Positions 36,648-46,557 of a DNA stretch of 64,000 nucleotides are shown here, one piece after another; the first letter of the stretch is position 1; each line of letters starts with the position of its first letter. Location: positions 1 through 64,000 of the forward strand of contig NZ_MAQX01000001.1 in assembly GCF_001682865.1 (NCBI RefSeq), written 5' to 3'. The notes below the pieces were generated by a model that saw nothing but the letters and a program-made list of their open reading frames with translations, had not been told where the DNA came from and searched no databases. A program made the translations under genes and the position numbers. This DNA is from Bacillus sp. FJAT-26390 (GTDB taxonomy: Bacteria; Bacillota; Bacilli; Paenibacillales; Paenibacillaceae).

Positions 36648-36738
36648 CTTTAATAGAAGAAATGGGCATAAAGCTTCTTCTTGGCCTTTACACTAGTGTG
36701 ATGCTTTATGATTGGATTATAAGATCAACTCTGTGCCT

Positions 36739-36828
36739 TTGAAAATAAGTCAACTCGCTAAACGAACTGGGATTGGTCCGTTCGGCACTATGAGGAAAAA
36801 GGGTTAATATCTGGGTTTCAGACATGAT
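36739..36828 (+). pseudogene. MerR-type regulator remnant
   Basis: From TTG 36739 one frame gives LKISQLAKRTGIG and the next gives RHYEEKGLISGF, together the first helix-turn-helix of a MerR protein with one indel near 36775, then a stop. The rest of the gene is absent. Confidence 0.6.
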
Positions 36829-36870
36829 CAACACTTTAGGACTTCTTGAAACGTAACTATATTAACGGTG

Positions 36871-36942
36871 TAACGATAGCTTAATAAACTCGAAGAAACG
36901 GCAACGGGAACTTGGCTGCCGTTTTCACGACTAATGGGCAGG
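36871..36942 (+). repeat. dispersed hairpin repeat copy
   Basis: TAACGATAG leader, stem AAACGGCA/TGCCGTTT region (36896-36924) and CTAATGGGCAGG trailer. Confidence 0.55.
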
Positions 36943-37077
36943 AAATTTTTATCATTTTCACGAATTCTAAGTTAGAAACTTTTGCGAAGTTTGCAAAATA
37001 AACGTGATAAGAAAGGGCGGCAAGCCGAAGATACGACCGGCGCTTCTTATTGTTATAGCACCAGAGGGAGTGGGAGA

Positions 37078-37608
37078 ATGTATCCAATACTAGAAACAGA
37101 AAGACTGTTATTGCGAGAAATTGTCAAAGAGGATGCTCAAGGTATCTTCAATTGTTTTTCTAATAAGGATGTAACACGTTATTACGGACAAGATCCTTTA
37201 ACAAGCATAGAACAAGCAGAGCAGTTTGTTGCGTTTTTTGCAAAGAACTACAATGAAAAACGGGGTATAAGATGGGGGATCGAATTAAAAGGTTATCCAG
37301 GTATTATCGGGACAATAGGGTTTAACGCTTGGATGACTAAACATAAAAGAGCCGAGATCGGCTATGAGCTTCATCCCGAATATTGGCAGAAAGGATATGC
37401 CGCTGAAGCTGTTTCCGAAGTGATTTCATATGGTTTTAAAGAACTTGATTTGATGCGTATTGGAGCAGTTGTTTTTATTGAAAATGTAGCTTCTAATGAA
37501 TTGTTAACAAAATTAGGATTTGAAAAAGAAGGGGTTCTAAGAAATTATATGTACCAAAATGGCGTTCCGTATGATACGAACGTTTACTCATTGATAAATT
37601 CAATTTAA
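37078..37608 (+). CDS. GNAT acetyltransferase, RimJ/RimL type
   Basis: 176 residues. Opening MYPILETERLLLREIVKEDA is the RimJ/RimL start; WGIELKGYPGIIGTIGFNAW, AEIGYELHPEYWQKGYAAEAVSEVI (acetyl-CoA loop) and IENVASNELLTKLGFEKEGVLRNYMYQNG follow. It probably acetylates a protein N-terminus or small amine. ATG 37078 follows GAGGGAGTGGGAGA, so the 32 extra codons upstream are not used. Confidence 0.9.
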   Translation: MYPILETERLLLREIVKEDAQGIFNCFSNKDVTRYYGQDPLTSIEQAEQFVAFFAKNYNEKRGIRWGIELKGYPGIIGTIGFNAWMTKHKRAEIGYELHPEYWQKGYAAEAVSEVISYGFKELDLMRIGAVVFIENVASNELLTKLGFEKEGVLRNYMYQNGVPYDTNVYSLINSI

Positions 37609-37672
37609 TGAGGGAAGCAATCAAACCTGCTGTAAAACGAGGCTGCCAGCATGCAGCAGCAGCCTTGTCGAG

Positions 37673-38428
37673 CTAACTTTGTCGTATTTGTCTGACACAA
37701 TCTTTGATCGTATCAATCACCACTTTTGGCTCTGAGAATTGAGGGAAGTGTCCGCTTTTTTCAGCGGTGATATGCATGCTATTACTAGACAGAGCAAGCA
37801 GTTCCAACTGATGGTTGATTCGTTTTTTACGAACTTCCTCTGGCATCATACGGTTTTCTTTCCCACCTGTTATCACATATATCGGTATATGGGGAAAATG
37901 ATCGATTGCGTGAATTTGTTCCGCCGTTTTTTTAACAAAATGAACCTCATTGAATTGCTTATGGGAAGACAAGGAATCAAACATCGAAAGTATCTTGTTA
38001 ATTGTTTTTACGATTTTACCTTGATGTTCATCAAGGCTGATATCTTTCGGATGGCTGGATTCTAAAAACACAATGCCAGCTACTTCGTCTGGATAAAGCC
38101 GGGCAAACAAATTTGCATATAATCCTCCTAATGAATGTCCAACTAGCAGGAATGGAGGTTCAAATCCTACTATCTTTAATGCCTCACGCAACGTTTCGAC
38201 AATCGTTAATCCGTCTTGGGGTTGTTGCGGCTTATCGCTACCCGTAACCCCAAAGCGATTATAGGAAAAAACAGATGATGACTCCGAAATTTCTGGCCAT
38301 ATTTTCAGCCAGCCCTCTATGGGCCCAGCACCGCCATTAATCAAAACGATATTGGGTTTACCGCTCCCGCTAATACAATATTGTAACTTTCCTCTTGTAG
38401 TTTCCATTTTTAAATGCTTTTGTGTCAA
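37673..38428 (-). CDS. alpha/beta hydrolase
   Basis: About 251 residues. Nucleophile elbow GHSLGG with Ser near residue 99, oxyanion region INGGAGPIEGW, FLESSHPKD (acid loop) and a late His in EKSGHFPQF. Start is TTG 38428 (GTGAGGTGTAATGCG before it); GTG 38443 is the alternative. Substrate unknown. The 3' end overlaps a repeat-like stem GAGGCTGC/GCAGCCT at 37639-37664. Confidence 0.85.
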   Translation of the reverse strand: MTQKHLKMETTRGKLQYCISGSGKPNIVLINGGAGPIEGWLKIWPEISESSSVFSYNRFGVTGSDKPQQPQDGLTIVETLREALKIVGFEPPFLLVGHSLGGLYANLFARLYPDEVAGIVFLESSHPKDISLDEHQGKIVKTINKILSMFDSLSSHKQFNEVHFVKKTAEQIHAIDHFPHIPIYVITGGKENRMMPEEVRKKRINHQLELLALSSNSMHITAEKSGHFPQFSEPKVVIDTIKDCVRQIRQS

Positions 38429-38653
38429 CGCATTACACCTCACTTAGTTATCAAACATTCCCGTTTTTTATACGTGCATATTGAATATAAGTTACCAAAA
38501 TTTAGCGCATTTTTTGAGAACAAGCTTTTGGACTGGTTTAGTGAAGCTAAGCATTTAATTTGAATCTCAATCAGTATGCTTAAACTAGGAGCTGCGTATC
38601 TTTTTTACGATATGGATCGTTTTCTAATAAAGGAGTTTTTCAAAGGGGGAATT

Positions 38654-39490
38654 ATGATGCAAAAGGTACTTATATTAGGGGCAAGCGGTCTTGTAGGAAG
38701 AGCTTTGATCGATGAATTGAAAAATGGATTTGACCTGTATGGAACATATTATTCTTCGGTTACTAGTCTCCCTATTGATAAGCAGTACAAATTGGAACTT
38801 CATCAAATCGATCAGTTTAAGGAAATGATCCGTAAGATTAAACCCGATATTGTGATTTCCTGTTTGAGGGGAGAATTTGATCAGCAGCTCAGGCTCCATA
38901 AAGAATTAGCTATCGAATTAACGAATACAAATAGCCGTATATATTATTTTTCTACGACTAATGTATTTGATGGGGACTATTCGAGGCCACACGTTGAAAC
39001 GGATATACCTGTATCGGAATCCGATTATGGAAAATTCAAAATTGCTTGTGAAAACATGCTGCAGGAAACTTTGGATGAGCGAGTGATCATTGTCAGAATT
39101 CCTGCGATATGGGGCAAAAATGGTCCAAGGCTGAGCCAAATCAAAGAAAATATCAAAAATAATAATGAGATAGATGTTTACAGCAATCTAGTGTGTAACC
39201 ATTTATTAGATGTTATGCTGGCAAAGCAATTGCGCTTCATTATTGAAAAGGATCTAAGAGGGATATTTCACTTAGGCTCAGTGGATAGGATGACGCAGGG
39301 ACAATTTTATGAACAGCTCTTAAGCGGATTAGGAAGCGAGAAGAGCATACTGCGAAATCGTTTCTATCAGGATAAAGCTGCTACGTATTATTTTCAACTG
39401 AGTTCAATTCGTGATGATCTCGCTAGTTCTCTACAGAGTAAGAATGAGGAGATTATTTCTTACTTAATGGAAAATGGTACTATGTGTTAA
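38654..39490 (+). CDS. NAD(P)-dependent sugar reductase/epimerase, RmlD-like
   Basis: 278 residues. GASGLVGRALIDEL is the nucleotide-binding Gly motif; ELHQIDQFKEMIRKIKPDIVISC, YYFSTTNVFDGDYS, ESDYGKFKIACEN (the Y-x-x-x-K active site) and VRIPAIWGKNGPR match dTDP-4-dehydrorhamnose-reductase-like proteins. ATG 38654 follows AAAGGGGGAATT. No other nucleotide-sugar genes are adjacent, so its pathway is uncertain. Confidence 0.85.
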   Translation: MMQKVLILGASGLVGRALIDELKNGFDLYGTYYSSVTSLPIDKQYKLELHQIDQFKEMIRKIKPDIVISCLRGEFDQQLRLHKELAIELTNTNSRIYYFSTTNVFDGDYSRPHVETDIPVSESDYGKFKIACENMLQETLDERVIIVRIPAIWGKNGPRLSQIKENIKNNNEIDVYSNLVCNHLLDVMLAKQLRFIIEKDLRGIFHLGSVDRMTQGQFYEQLLSGLGSEKSILRNRFYQDKAATYYFQLSSIRDDLASSLQSKNEEIISYLMENGTMC

Positions 39491-39500
39491 GGACATTTTA

Positions 39501-39623
39501 AACAATCATGGAGCAGTTGCTACTGAGAATCGAATATCAACATTAGAGGCGATTAGTAAGGCTTTGGAGTGTCGGCCTGGAAATATTTTAGAATACAGAA
39601 GTGACGAAGATACTCAGGCATAA
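39501..39623 (+). pseudogene. XRE-type DNA-binding protein C-terminal remnant
   Basis: A frame without a start reads AVATENRISTLEAISKALEC then RPGNILEYRSDEDTQA and stops. This is the end of the small XRE/YozG-like helix-turn-helix proteins (T-L-x-A-I-x-K-A-L-x-C-x-P-x-D-I-L-E-Y). The N-terminal 30 residues are lost. Confidence 0.6.
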
Positions 39624-39731
39624 ACAACTGGTTTGTATAGGCAACATCCAAAAAAACAATTGGAAAATGAATTACAAATTGGTATATTAGCTTTATTGTG
39701 TTTGTTCTAATGATAGCGGAGGGGATTAGCG

Positions 39732-40193
39732 ATGAGATTAGCGGAAGCGCTTGTAATGCGAGCGGACTGCCAACGGAAGGTGGCGCAGATCAAGCAGCGT
39801 CTTGGGAGAGTCATAAAGGTTCAAGAAGGAGAGCAGCCTTCGGAATCGCCGTCAGAGCTGCTGGATGAATTAAGGCGGACGCTGGGGGATTTGACGGTCT
39901 GGGTGAAGAAGATTAATAAAACGAACGCTTTAAGCGCGTTCGATACAAGCATGAGTCTATCAGAAGCGCTGGCTGAACGTGATCGCATCATGCAGTATCG
40001 CAATATCCTTAATGAATTGCTTAGCGAGGCTTCCATTAAACAGGAAAGATACAGCCGGCAAGAAGTGAAATTTTACACAACCGTTGAAATCGCCAATCTT
40101 CAAAAAGAGGTTGACGAGCTGTCGAGGAAATACCGCGAGTTGGACTTCAAGATACAGGAGAAAAACTGGAGCACGGATTTACTGGATAACTAA
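39732..40193 (+). CDS. DIP1984 family protein
   Basis: 153-residue, almost fully helical protein: MRLAEALVMRADCQRKVAQIKQRLG, LLDELRRTLGDLTVWVKKINKTN, LSEALAERDRIMQYRNILNELL and IANLQKEVDELSRKYRELDFKIQEKNW. The pattern matches DIP1984-family proteins, of unknown function. Start ATG after GGAGGGGATTAGCG. Confidence 0.85.
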   Translation: MRLAEALVMRADCQRKVAQIKQRLGRVIKVQEGEQPSESPSELLDELRRTLGDLTVWVKKINKTNALSAFDTSMSLSEALAERDRIMQYRNILNELLSEASIKQERYSRQEVKFYTTVEIANLQKEVDELSRKYRELDFKIQEKNWSTDLLDN

Positions 40194-40420
40194 ATAAGTT
40201 GGTAACCGAAATCATACAGGCGAGCACAACCCACCAACGGGTAGTTGGACCTTGATGTAGATGCAGGGCCATATCTACAAAACATAACGAATTAGCCCAA
40301 TAATGTAACAAGAGTGCGCGATAGCATGTAACTAGGCTGTAGATTGTTTAATGTAACGACCACGTGCTGATGTATCGGTTAGGTGAGGGTGGGTTCGGGG
40401 ACTTGTTTAATTTGTAGTAG

Positions 40421-40462
40421 AAGAGAGGCAGTTGGCATATAGCTGAGCTGTCTCTTTTTTTT
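40421..40462 (+). terminator. hairpin terminator
   Basis: AAGAGA-CAG pairs with CTG-TCTCTT and runs into eight T's. It lies 230 bases past the DIP1984 gene; the stretch 40194-40420 holds no gene I can support. Confidence 0.55.
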
Positions 40463-40485
40463 ACGTCAAGAAGCGGAAAAAGAAA

Positions 40486-40521
40486 AGCTGTCCAGTCGCC
40501 AACCATGGCAAAAGGACAGCT
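40486..40521 (-). terminator. terminator after two-P-loop ATPase gene
   Basis: AGCTGTCC/GGACAGCT with a 20-base loop; on the minus strand it runs into TTTCTTTTTCC, 42 bases past the stop. Confidence 0.6.
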
Positions 40522-40562
40522 ATATTGCTCACAGAGCCTGCTCTGAGGATGGGTCGGCGTAT

Positions 40563-41672
40563 TTACTTTATCGGCTGCTGTGGGGCGAGCAGCTCATTTA
40601 ATTTTGAATGTAGCTGCAATCGGAGTGCCTCTACGACCGAAAAATTCGTTGCCGCTACATAGAAGGCCTTAATTTGAGAATCAATCGCTTCAGCTACAGC
40701 CAGATAGGAGGTGGCCTCCTTCATTTTCGCAGAGTAGCGTTCTTTAATAGCGGCTAATTCGGCAGCATATGCTTCATCGGTGCCTTGGGACATCGTGAGC
40801 GTATACATATCCAAAATTTCATCCCCGTCTCGATCAGGGAAGTATTCATGAGGGGCGGTGCTGTCGAATATAGCTGTGCTGAGCTGTGGGAAAATTAACA
40901 TATCAAGGCTGTTTGGATCAAAGCCGCAATGAAACACTTGAACATCGATTCCATTCTGTTCAGCAGCGGAAGCAAGTTTTTTGAGCAGTGTCGATTTTCC
41001 GGAGCCTGGTCTTCCTTTGATGAAAATCCGCCTCTCCAGCTCAGCGGTCAAGCTTTGAATAAAATCGAATGCGCCCTTGGGAGTGGCGGCCCCGAAAAAC
41101 AAGTGTCGCCCAATTGTTTCTGCGTCGTTTTCATGGCCAGCGTAAAGCTGTTGGATCAATTGCTGTGCAATCTGGTCTGCCTTCAAGAAATCCATGCTTT
41201 CTATATAATATTTTTCCCATTCGTCATGAATCCGTAATGCTGTCAAGAACGTTTCATATGTTTTTGTATAAGCATCAACAAGCTTGCCTCTAAGGTCTTC
41301 GATCGTTCTTAGATGCTCCGGTTTCATATGGCTATTGTCTAGCGCTTCCCCGAAGTTGATAAAGACGATTTCACCAGCCTCATTATCCGGAATCCCCTCG
41401 CAGACTCGCCCATCGACAACACCAACCTTCAATTCTGTTGCAATGATGCCATCCAGTTCGCCCGGACGAAGAGGGGAGTGGAAGTATTGTACGTGCTGGC
41501 CTTTTTCCGCCAGGCTATCCGCCAAGCTGCGAATGACCGTCGATTTTCCCGTACCAGGGGGACCTGTAAGAACGAATATTGTATTCAGTCCTTGTAGGGT
41601 GGATTTATACAAGAAATGGGCGCCGTGTGCGGTGTTGCCGCGGGCAAAGTAGTGAGATGATTTTTCACTCAA
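40563..41672 (-). CDS. PRK06851-like protein with two P-loop ATPase domains
   Basis: 369 residues with two nucleotide sites: GPPGTGKST at about 37-45 and GRPGSGKST at about 230, each followed by a comparable half (VQYFHSPLRPGELDGIIA and VQVFHCGFDPNSLDMLIFP), so it is an internal duplication. Found in spore-forming Bacillota; function unknown. Start TTG 41672 after AAAGGAGTGTTTCAGG; the frame extends further but without a site. Confidence 0.88.
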   Translation of the reverse strand: MSEKSSHYFARGNTAHGAHFLYKSTLQGLNTIFVLTGPPGTGKSTVIRSLADSLAEKGQHVQYFHSPLRPGELDGIIATELKVGVVDGRVCEGIPDNEAGEIVFINFGEALDNSHMKPEHLRTIEDLRGKLVDAYTKTYETFLTALRIHDEWEKYYIESMDFLKADQIAQQLIQQLYAGHENDAETIGRHLFFGAATPKGAFDFIQSLTAELERRIFIKGRPGSGKSTLLKKLASAAEQNGIDVQVFHCGFDPNSLDMLIFPQLSTAIFDSTAPHEYFPDRDGDEILDMYTLTMSQGTDEAYAAELAAIKERYSAKMKEATSYLAVAEAIDSQIKAFYVAATNFSVVEALRLQLHSKLNELLAPQQPIK

Positions 41673-42215
41673 CCTGAAACACTCCTTTGTGCCTATTCGC
41701 AATTCGCAAAATTTGCAGGTTCCGCGAAGTTGGTCAGAATAAGCATACGTGGGATAAATGCCTATGCTTCTGTATATTCCAAGCGGTGCTTAGAAGTGTT
41801 TCTTTGTTTATCAATTCCGAGAAATTTATCCTCCAAATTATACGGTTCGATAAAGGCGCCCCCACGGATTCCAAGGGTGAACGACTCTTAGTGAAACTCC
41901 TGCGCGATATCTACGCGACGACTAGATGATGAATGGTAATGTTTTTAAAACGTTGATTTTGCTAGTCCGGTGCTTTAAACTTCATAGTAGAGCGACCTTC
42001 TGACTGGCTTTTTAGGGGAAGCAGATTTAGCTCCTCCATAAAACATTTTACAATTAAATTCAGATTATGCCAGGTTAAGATGGATTATAGACCATATTCT
42101 CCGCAACTTCCTAGGGATAGAAAAAATCCCTGTGACTTAGTTGTGGAGATTTTTTTTGTGCAAAATGAACTTTAATGACCTCTGCGGTCTCTTATCTATG
42201 AAAAGGGGTGAGAAC

Positions 42216-42818
42216 ATGAATATAAGCCGTCTGGTCAAACAAGCCAAAAAAGGCAACAAGGAAGCTTTATTACAACTAATCATAGCCGATCAAGATGCTT
42301 ATTACCGTCTTGCCTACAGCTACATGAAAAATGAGCATGACGCGATGGATGCAATGGAAGACATGATTGTTACGCTTTATGAAAAGCTGGATCAACTGCA
42401 TAAGGGCGAAGCCTTCTACAGTTGGAGCAAAACCATTCTCGTCAATCGTTGCAAAAAAATACTCCGAATTAAGGAAAGATTTCTTCCACTGGGAGACGAG
42501 GGGGAACCATCGCTTGCTGCATTAACTGACGATAATCCGTATCACTATACAGAGTCTGATATGGACATGCAGGTGCTGCTCTCTCATCTGAATGAACGGC
42601 AGCGGGAGGCGATCGAGCTTCGTTACGTGCATGATCTTCCGTACCAGACGATTGCGGACATGACCGGTGCACCGGTTGGCACAATCAAATCCAGAATATC
42701 GCAAGGCATACAAAAACTGAAAGTCATGATCGGAGGTGATCGTTATGAAAACGATCGAGGAGAGATTACAGGGGCACAAACAGACCTTAAATATCGTACA
42801 GGCACCGTCAGAACTTGA
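42216..42818 (+). CDS. ECF-type RNA polymerase sigma factor
   Basis: 200 residues. Region 2 (NKEALLQLIIADQDAYYRLAYSYMKNEHDAMDAMEDMIVTLYEKL, FYSWSKTILVNRCKKILR) and region 4 (LNERQREAIELRYVHDLPYQTIADMTGAPVGTIKSRISQGIQKLK). ATG 42216 follows AAAAGGGGTGAGAAC. It overlaps the next gene by 74 bases, whose product is a DUF4179 membrane protein, the usual anti-sigma partner. The target regulon is unknown. Confidence 0.92.
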   Translation: MNISRLVKQAKKGNKEALLQLIIADQDAYYRLAYSYMKNEHDAMDAMEDMIVTLYEKLDQLHKGEAFYSWSKTILVNRCKKILRIKERFLPLGDEGEPSLAALTDDNPYHYTESDMDMQVLLSHLNERQREAIELRYVHDLPYQTIADMTGAPVGTIKSRISQGIQKLKVMIGGDRYENDRGEITGAQTDLKYRTGTVRT

Positions 42819-44064
42819 GGGCAGACTTCGAAATGCGCTTGAGCGTGTCCCTACTAAGAAAAGAAACATGAGTAGAGCGATGACATGGGTTGCAACATCA
42901 GCTGCAGCGCTCCTTCTGATTGTCGGAACTTATCAATATCCTGCTTTTGCTTATTTCGGAGGTAAGTTATTTAATAAAATCGAGCTGTCTTCTCTAAGCT
43001 TTGCTGAAGTGGCGGAGCAAGGATACGGACAAACGGTCAACAAAAGCAAAACGCTTGATGACGGCACCGTCATTACCATTAACGGGGTTATAGCGGACGA
43101 CAACGCATTGCTAATGTATTACACCATTGATCGAACCGCGGGCTCCGTATTAACTGAAAATGGTTCATTTCGTTACGACGTAGGTAAATTGCATGGATTA
43201 TTGACTAATTCAGGTTTCAAAGAAGGAAGTGGCGGTTATAGCAAAGACGAGACCCAGTACGAGGGAGTATATAAATTCGAGCCGGTTAGTCCCTTCTCCA
43301 GAACATTAACCGTTACATTCAGTGAATGGCTAGAAAATGGAAAACGGGCAACATATCCGATCTCCTTCAAGTTTGAAGCGAATAAAGCGATGAACAGTTT
43401 GCTTAAAGAGGACATTTCGAAATCCGTTCCTGTTGATCAGGGGACTGTCCATTATGACTCCATTACGGCTTCGCCGACTTCAACCATCGTGAAGGGACAT
43501 TATGAAATGGATGATGAGGGATACCCAAGATTTCCAGGTAAAACAAAGCTTTATGTGAACGGAACAGAAGTGGAATCATGGGGAATGCGTTCGTACAATC
43601 CCTCTAAAAAGGGATTCCCTAGATTTGAACTTGAATTTGATGTGCTTCCAACAGACAAGATCGAGACCGTTGAACTTGTACTCGAAAATTTCTCCGGATA
43701 TCAGAAAGTAGAAGAACCCATCTCCCTAGCCTCGCCATCGGATCTATCTATTAAAATTGGCGATGAGAAGCTTTGGATTCGAAGCGTCACAAAAACCGAT
43801 ACAGGCTATGATATCGTGATCGCCAGAAAACAATTTACAATTTTGGATAGGGAAAATGTATCCGTTCAAGCTGGTGGTATCGTAGTTCCCGTATCATCAA
43901 TTTCCCAATCACGCCCGTGGGATCTGAAAAACGGTAACATCCTATGGGAGCAGACGTATTCTTTTCACACAACGGAGGAACCGGAAAGCTTGCTGCTGGA
44001 CGGATTTCACTATATTAAAACCTACGACAAGACCATATCTATTCCTCTGGATATCAAAAAATAA
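42745..44064 (+). CDS. DUF4179-type membrane anti-sigma factor
   Basis: 439 residues. A cytoplasmic N-terminal segment of about 48 residues that would hold the sigma factor, one membrane helix (AMTWVATSAAALLLIVGTY), then a long extracellular part starting with the DUF4179 motif (YFGGKLFNKIELSS, DGTVITINGVIADDNALLMYYTID). ATG 42745 follows GGAGGTG. Translationally coupled to the sigma gene. It converges on the AraC gene, with 11 bases of 3' overlap. Confidence 0.9.
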   Translation: MKTIEERLQGHKQTLNIVQAPSELEGRLRNALERVPTKKRNMSRAMTWVATSAAALLLIVGTYQYPAFAYFGGKLFNKIELSSLSFAEVAEQGYGQTVNKSKTLDDGTVITINGVIADDNALLMYYTIDRTAGSVLTENGSFRYDVGKLHGLLTNSGFKEGSGGYSKDETQYEGVYKFEPVSPFSRTLTVTFSEWLENGKRATYPISFKFEANKAMNSLLKEDISKSVPVDQGTVHYDSITASPTSTIVKGHYEMDDEGYPRFPGKTKLYVNGTEVESWGMRSYNPSKKGFPRFELEFDVLPTDKIETVELVLENFSGYQKVEEPISLASPSDLSIKIGDEKLWIRSVTKTDTGYDIVIARKQFTILDRENVSVQAGGIVVPVSSISQSRPWDLKNGNILWEQTYSFHTTEEPESLLLDGFHYIKTYDKTISIPLDIKK

Positions 44065-44959
44065 AATCATACGTTTGTTTCTTGCGCAGTTGACCGGGGG
44101 TAACCCCGGTCTTTTTTTTGAATTGCTTATTGAAGAAGCTGAGGTCGTCGAACCCGACATTCTGCGCAATTGTGGCGATTTTGTCGTCGGTGTCCAGGAT
44201 GGCTTCCTGGGCAATATTCAAACGGATCTCATTGCGATATTCGATAAAGGTTCTCCCTGTGTACATCTTGAATTTGGAAGAGAACACAGACGCGCTCATG
44301 CCGCATATATGGCTAATTTGCTCGAGCGTGAGAGGTTGGGCATAATGGCGGTGGATGAAATCGACGATCATCTGAAGACCTTGTTCGTCGGGAAAGGCTT
44401 CTTTGGGACGCCCCATCTGTTGATAGTAACGGCTTAAAGAGATAAACAGCTGGATCATGGATGTCTTGATCATCGTCTGGTAGCCTAGACTCCGGATGTT
44501 CTGCTCTGCGATCAGTTTGTCCAAAATGCTGCCGATCTCGAGCTGCTGGCTCGTTCGCAGACTGAGCCGCGATACGAATCGTGCATTGTTGCGGAGGAAG
44601 GGCTCGACATAAAAAAAGTCGACGAAGGGCGTAACCGAAGACATTGTAATCAGCTCGTTCTTGAGCAGAGAAGGCATGAATAAGACGTTGCATATAACGA
44701 GTTTCCCGGCAGACCCGACCCTGTAGGCATGCACCATATCGGGCTCAATTAGGAACACGTCGCCAGCGCGTATGGCATAATAGTCCCCATGGTTATAGCT
44801 GTGCTCGCCAGAGCCTTCCGACACGTACGCCAACTCTGTAAATTCGTGGGAGTGCTCGGCTATCGCCTCGCCCGGCGCAATGACGTAATATCCGGCGTAA
44901 AAGGGAAAGTCGGGGTTGTCGAAATATTGCTTGCTCAAGATCCGGGTCATAGGCTTCAC
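44054..44959 (-). CDS. AraC family regulator with cupin domain
   Basis: 301 residues. Cupin sensor at 20-110 (YYVIAPGEAIAEHSHEFTELAYVSEG, YAIRAGDVFLIEPDMVHAY) and two helix-turn-helices at 200-295 (LTLEQISHICGMSASVFSSKFKMYTGRTFIEYRNEIRLN, IATIAQNVGFDDLSFFNKQFKKKTGVTPGQLRK). Lies 38 bases behind a phytanoyl-CoA dioxygenase-like gene on the same strand, a frequent pair in this group, so it likely controls it. Confidence 0.9.
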   Translation of the reverse strand: MKPMTRILSKQYFDNPDFPFYAGYYVIAPGEAIAEHSHEFTELAYVSEGSGEHSYNHGDYYAIRAGDVFLIEPDMVHAYRVGSAGKLVICNVLFMPSLLKNELITMSSVTPFVDFFYVEPFLRNNARFVSRLSLRTSQQLEIGSILDKLIAEQNIRSLGYQTMIKTSMIQLFISLSRYYQQMGRPKEAFPDEQGLQMIVDFIHRHYAQPLTLEQISHICGMSASVFSSKFKMYTGRTFIEYRNEIRLNIAQEAILDTDDKIATIAQNVGFDDLSFFNKQFKKKTGVTPGQLRKKQTYDFIF

Positions 44960-44997
44960 TTCATTTCCGAAGAAGTTTGCATGTCGCGGTCTGCCGG

Positions 44998-45774
44998 TTA
45001 TTTGGCCAGCAGGGGCAACGTTCCTGCTTTGATTTTATCATTGATTTCTAACCCCAGTCCATCAGTGGCAATATGATTCTTCCCGTTATAGGTCGTTCCG
45101 TCCGGCATGTAGATGATTGCCAGCACGCGGCGGGGCTTATCCGACTGATTGGAGTGGGCATAGTGGAAAGTCTGCCCGTGATGGAACGTGCAGCTGCCCT
45201 TCTTCAACGGAACGACGACCGGTTTCACATGCTCCATCTCCGTACCGGTGACAAAATCGAAAATATTTTGCGGGTTAACGAGGTCGATGCCAGTTAATTT
45301 GCCAACTTTGTGCGAGCCGGGGATGAACATCATGCAACCGTTCCTCTCGTCGACGTCGTCGACTGTGATCCACGCGGAGAGCGCGCCGGGCTCGTTCATC
45401 GGCCAATAGGGCAGGTCCTGATGCCAGGGAGTTGGCTTGGAATCGTGTGGCATTTTCCAGAGGGCATGGTCATGGAACAGGCGAATGCCGCTCGCGCCGG
45501 AAAGGTCCTTGGCCGCTTGGGCGATTCTGGCGTGCAGCGAATATTTAGCCATGATGCCGTGGTCACGCCAAACGTTGACCTTCTGGTTAAGCACCTTGTA
45601 ATAAGAGCCGGTGCTGACATCGGTGGCAATGGAGAGCTGAGAGCGATCCACCATCGCTTCTTCCATCGCTTCTGCGAGCTCCGCAACCTCTTCCGGGCTG
45701 AGGATATTGTCCACCTGAACGAATCCGTTCTTCTGATAAAATGCAATCTGTTCTTGCGTTACGACATGAGTCAT
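44998..45774 (-). CDS. phytanoyl-CoA dioxygenase (PhyH) family protein
   Basis: 258 residues of the Fe(II)/2-oxoglutarate oxygenase PhyH family. Iron ligands: H and D in PTPWHQDLPYW and the late H in FHHGQTFHYAHSN; 2-oxoglutarate Arg in KPRRVLAIIYMPDG. Opening QEQIAFYQKNGFVQVDNILSPEEVAEL is typical. It hydroxylates a small molecule not identifiable here. Start ATG follows AAGGTTGATGGTGG. Probably forms a unit with the AraC gene behind it. Confidence 0.9.
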   Translation of the reverse strand: MTHVVTQEQIAFYQKNGFVQVDNILSPEEVAELAEAMEEAMVDRSQLSIATDVSTGSYYKVLNQKVNVWRDHGIMAKYSLHARIAQAAKDLSGASGIRLFHDHALWKMPHDSKPTPWHQDLPYWPMNEPGALSAWITVDDVDERNGCMMFIPGSHKVGKLTGIDLVNPQNIFDFVTGTEMEHVKPVVVPLKKGSCTFHHGQTFHYAHSNQSDKPRRVLAIIYMPDGTTYNGKNHIATDGLGLEINDKIKAGTLPLLAK

Positions 45775-46082
45775 CCACCATCAACCTTTCGATTTTTATG
45801 GACTTAGCTTATCACGCCGACTCGGCTTGCTCTTGGGGGATCTTATCCGTTATTAGGTCAATCTTCTCTGGGACAGATTACCGGTGGCTTAAGCAGTCCG
45901 GAGCCGAATCCGGAAATTTACAGAGGTTGAAAAAAATGCTAAATAGCCGCTCTATAACTGGATCGTTAAGCGGAAGGGGCAGGAATGTTCAATCATTTCG
46001 CGAATATTCCAAGATAAAATATTTTTGCTAAATTCGAAAATGAATGTGGTGATGATTCAAGTAAGTAGGGAGGCGTTGAAGG

Positions 46083-46523
46083 ATGAGAAGGTTTTGGCAG
46101 CTCTGTTGCATTCCAATTGCTATTTTGATGGTTTTGAGTGCCTGTGCCAATCGGAACATTACAGCGGAAGATGTTCAAAAAGGGTTGCAACAACAAGGCT
46201 TGGAAGTTACTAAAATAAATGCGGGTATCGCGGAGCAAGGCGTAGAATCTTCTTTGCAGCTTAACGGCGTATTTCCTGATGCCTTCGAGCTTACGCTTCC
46301 TACGGCAGATATGGCGAATCGTGAGTTTGTTTTCATATATCAGTATACTTCTGAGGAAGAAAGTAAGTCAGCCAACCAATCAGGGGGGATATCATCATTG
46401 CGTATGGTTGACCTGCATCCCAACATTCGCCAAAAGAAAAACGTCGTAGTTATCTATTGGTCACATAACAAACAAAATCCACTCATGATAAACCCGTTCA
46501 CTAAAGCGATGAACAAACTTTAA
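46083..46523 (+). CDS. hypothetical lipoprotein
   Basis: 146 residues. Signal peptide with lipobox LSAC (ILMVLSACANRN), so it should be lipid-anchored outside the membrane. The mature part has ITAEDVQKGLQQQGLEV, a segment seen in small Bacillota lipoproteins, and no enzymatic motif. Start ATG after GGGAGGCGTTGAAGG. The 45775-46082 gap holds no other gene I can support. Confidence 0.8.
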   Translation: MRRFWQLCCIPIAILMVLSACANRNITAEDVQKGLQQQGLEVTKINAGIAEQGVESSLQLNGVFPDAFELTLPTADMANREFVFIYQYTSEEESKSANQSGGISSLRMVDLHPNIRQKKNVVVIYWSHNKQNPLMINPFTKAMNKL

Positions 46524-46557
46524 GCGTCTCGTTGAAATCGAAAAATATAATAGTTAC

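Noticed and set aside
41687..41929. 80-codon plus-strand frame upstream of the sigma gene
   Set aside because: Starts inside the leader of the opposite ATPase gene, no ribosome site, no recognisable domain; at most a relic.
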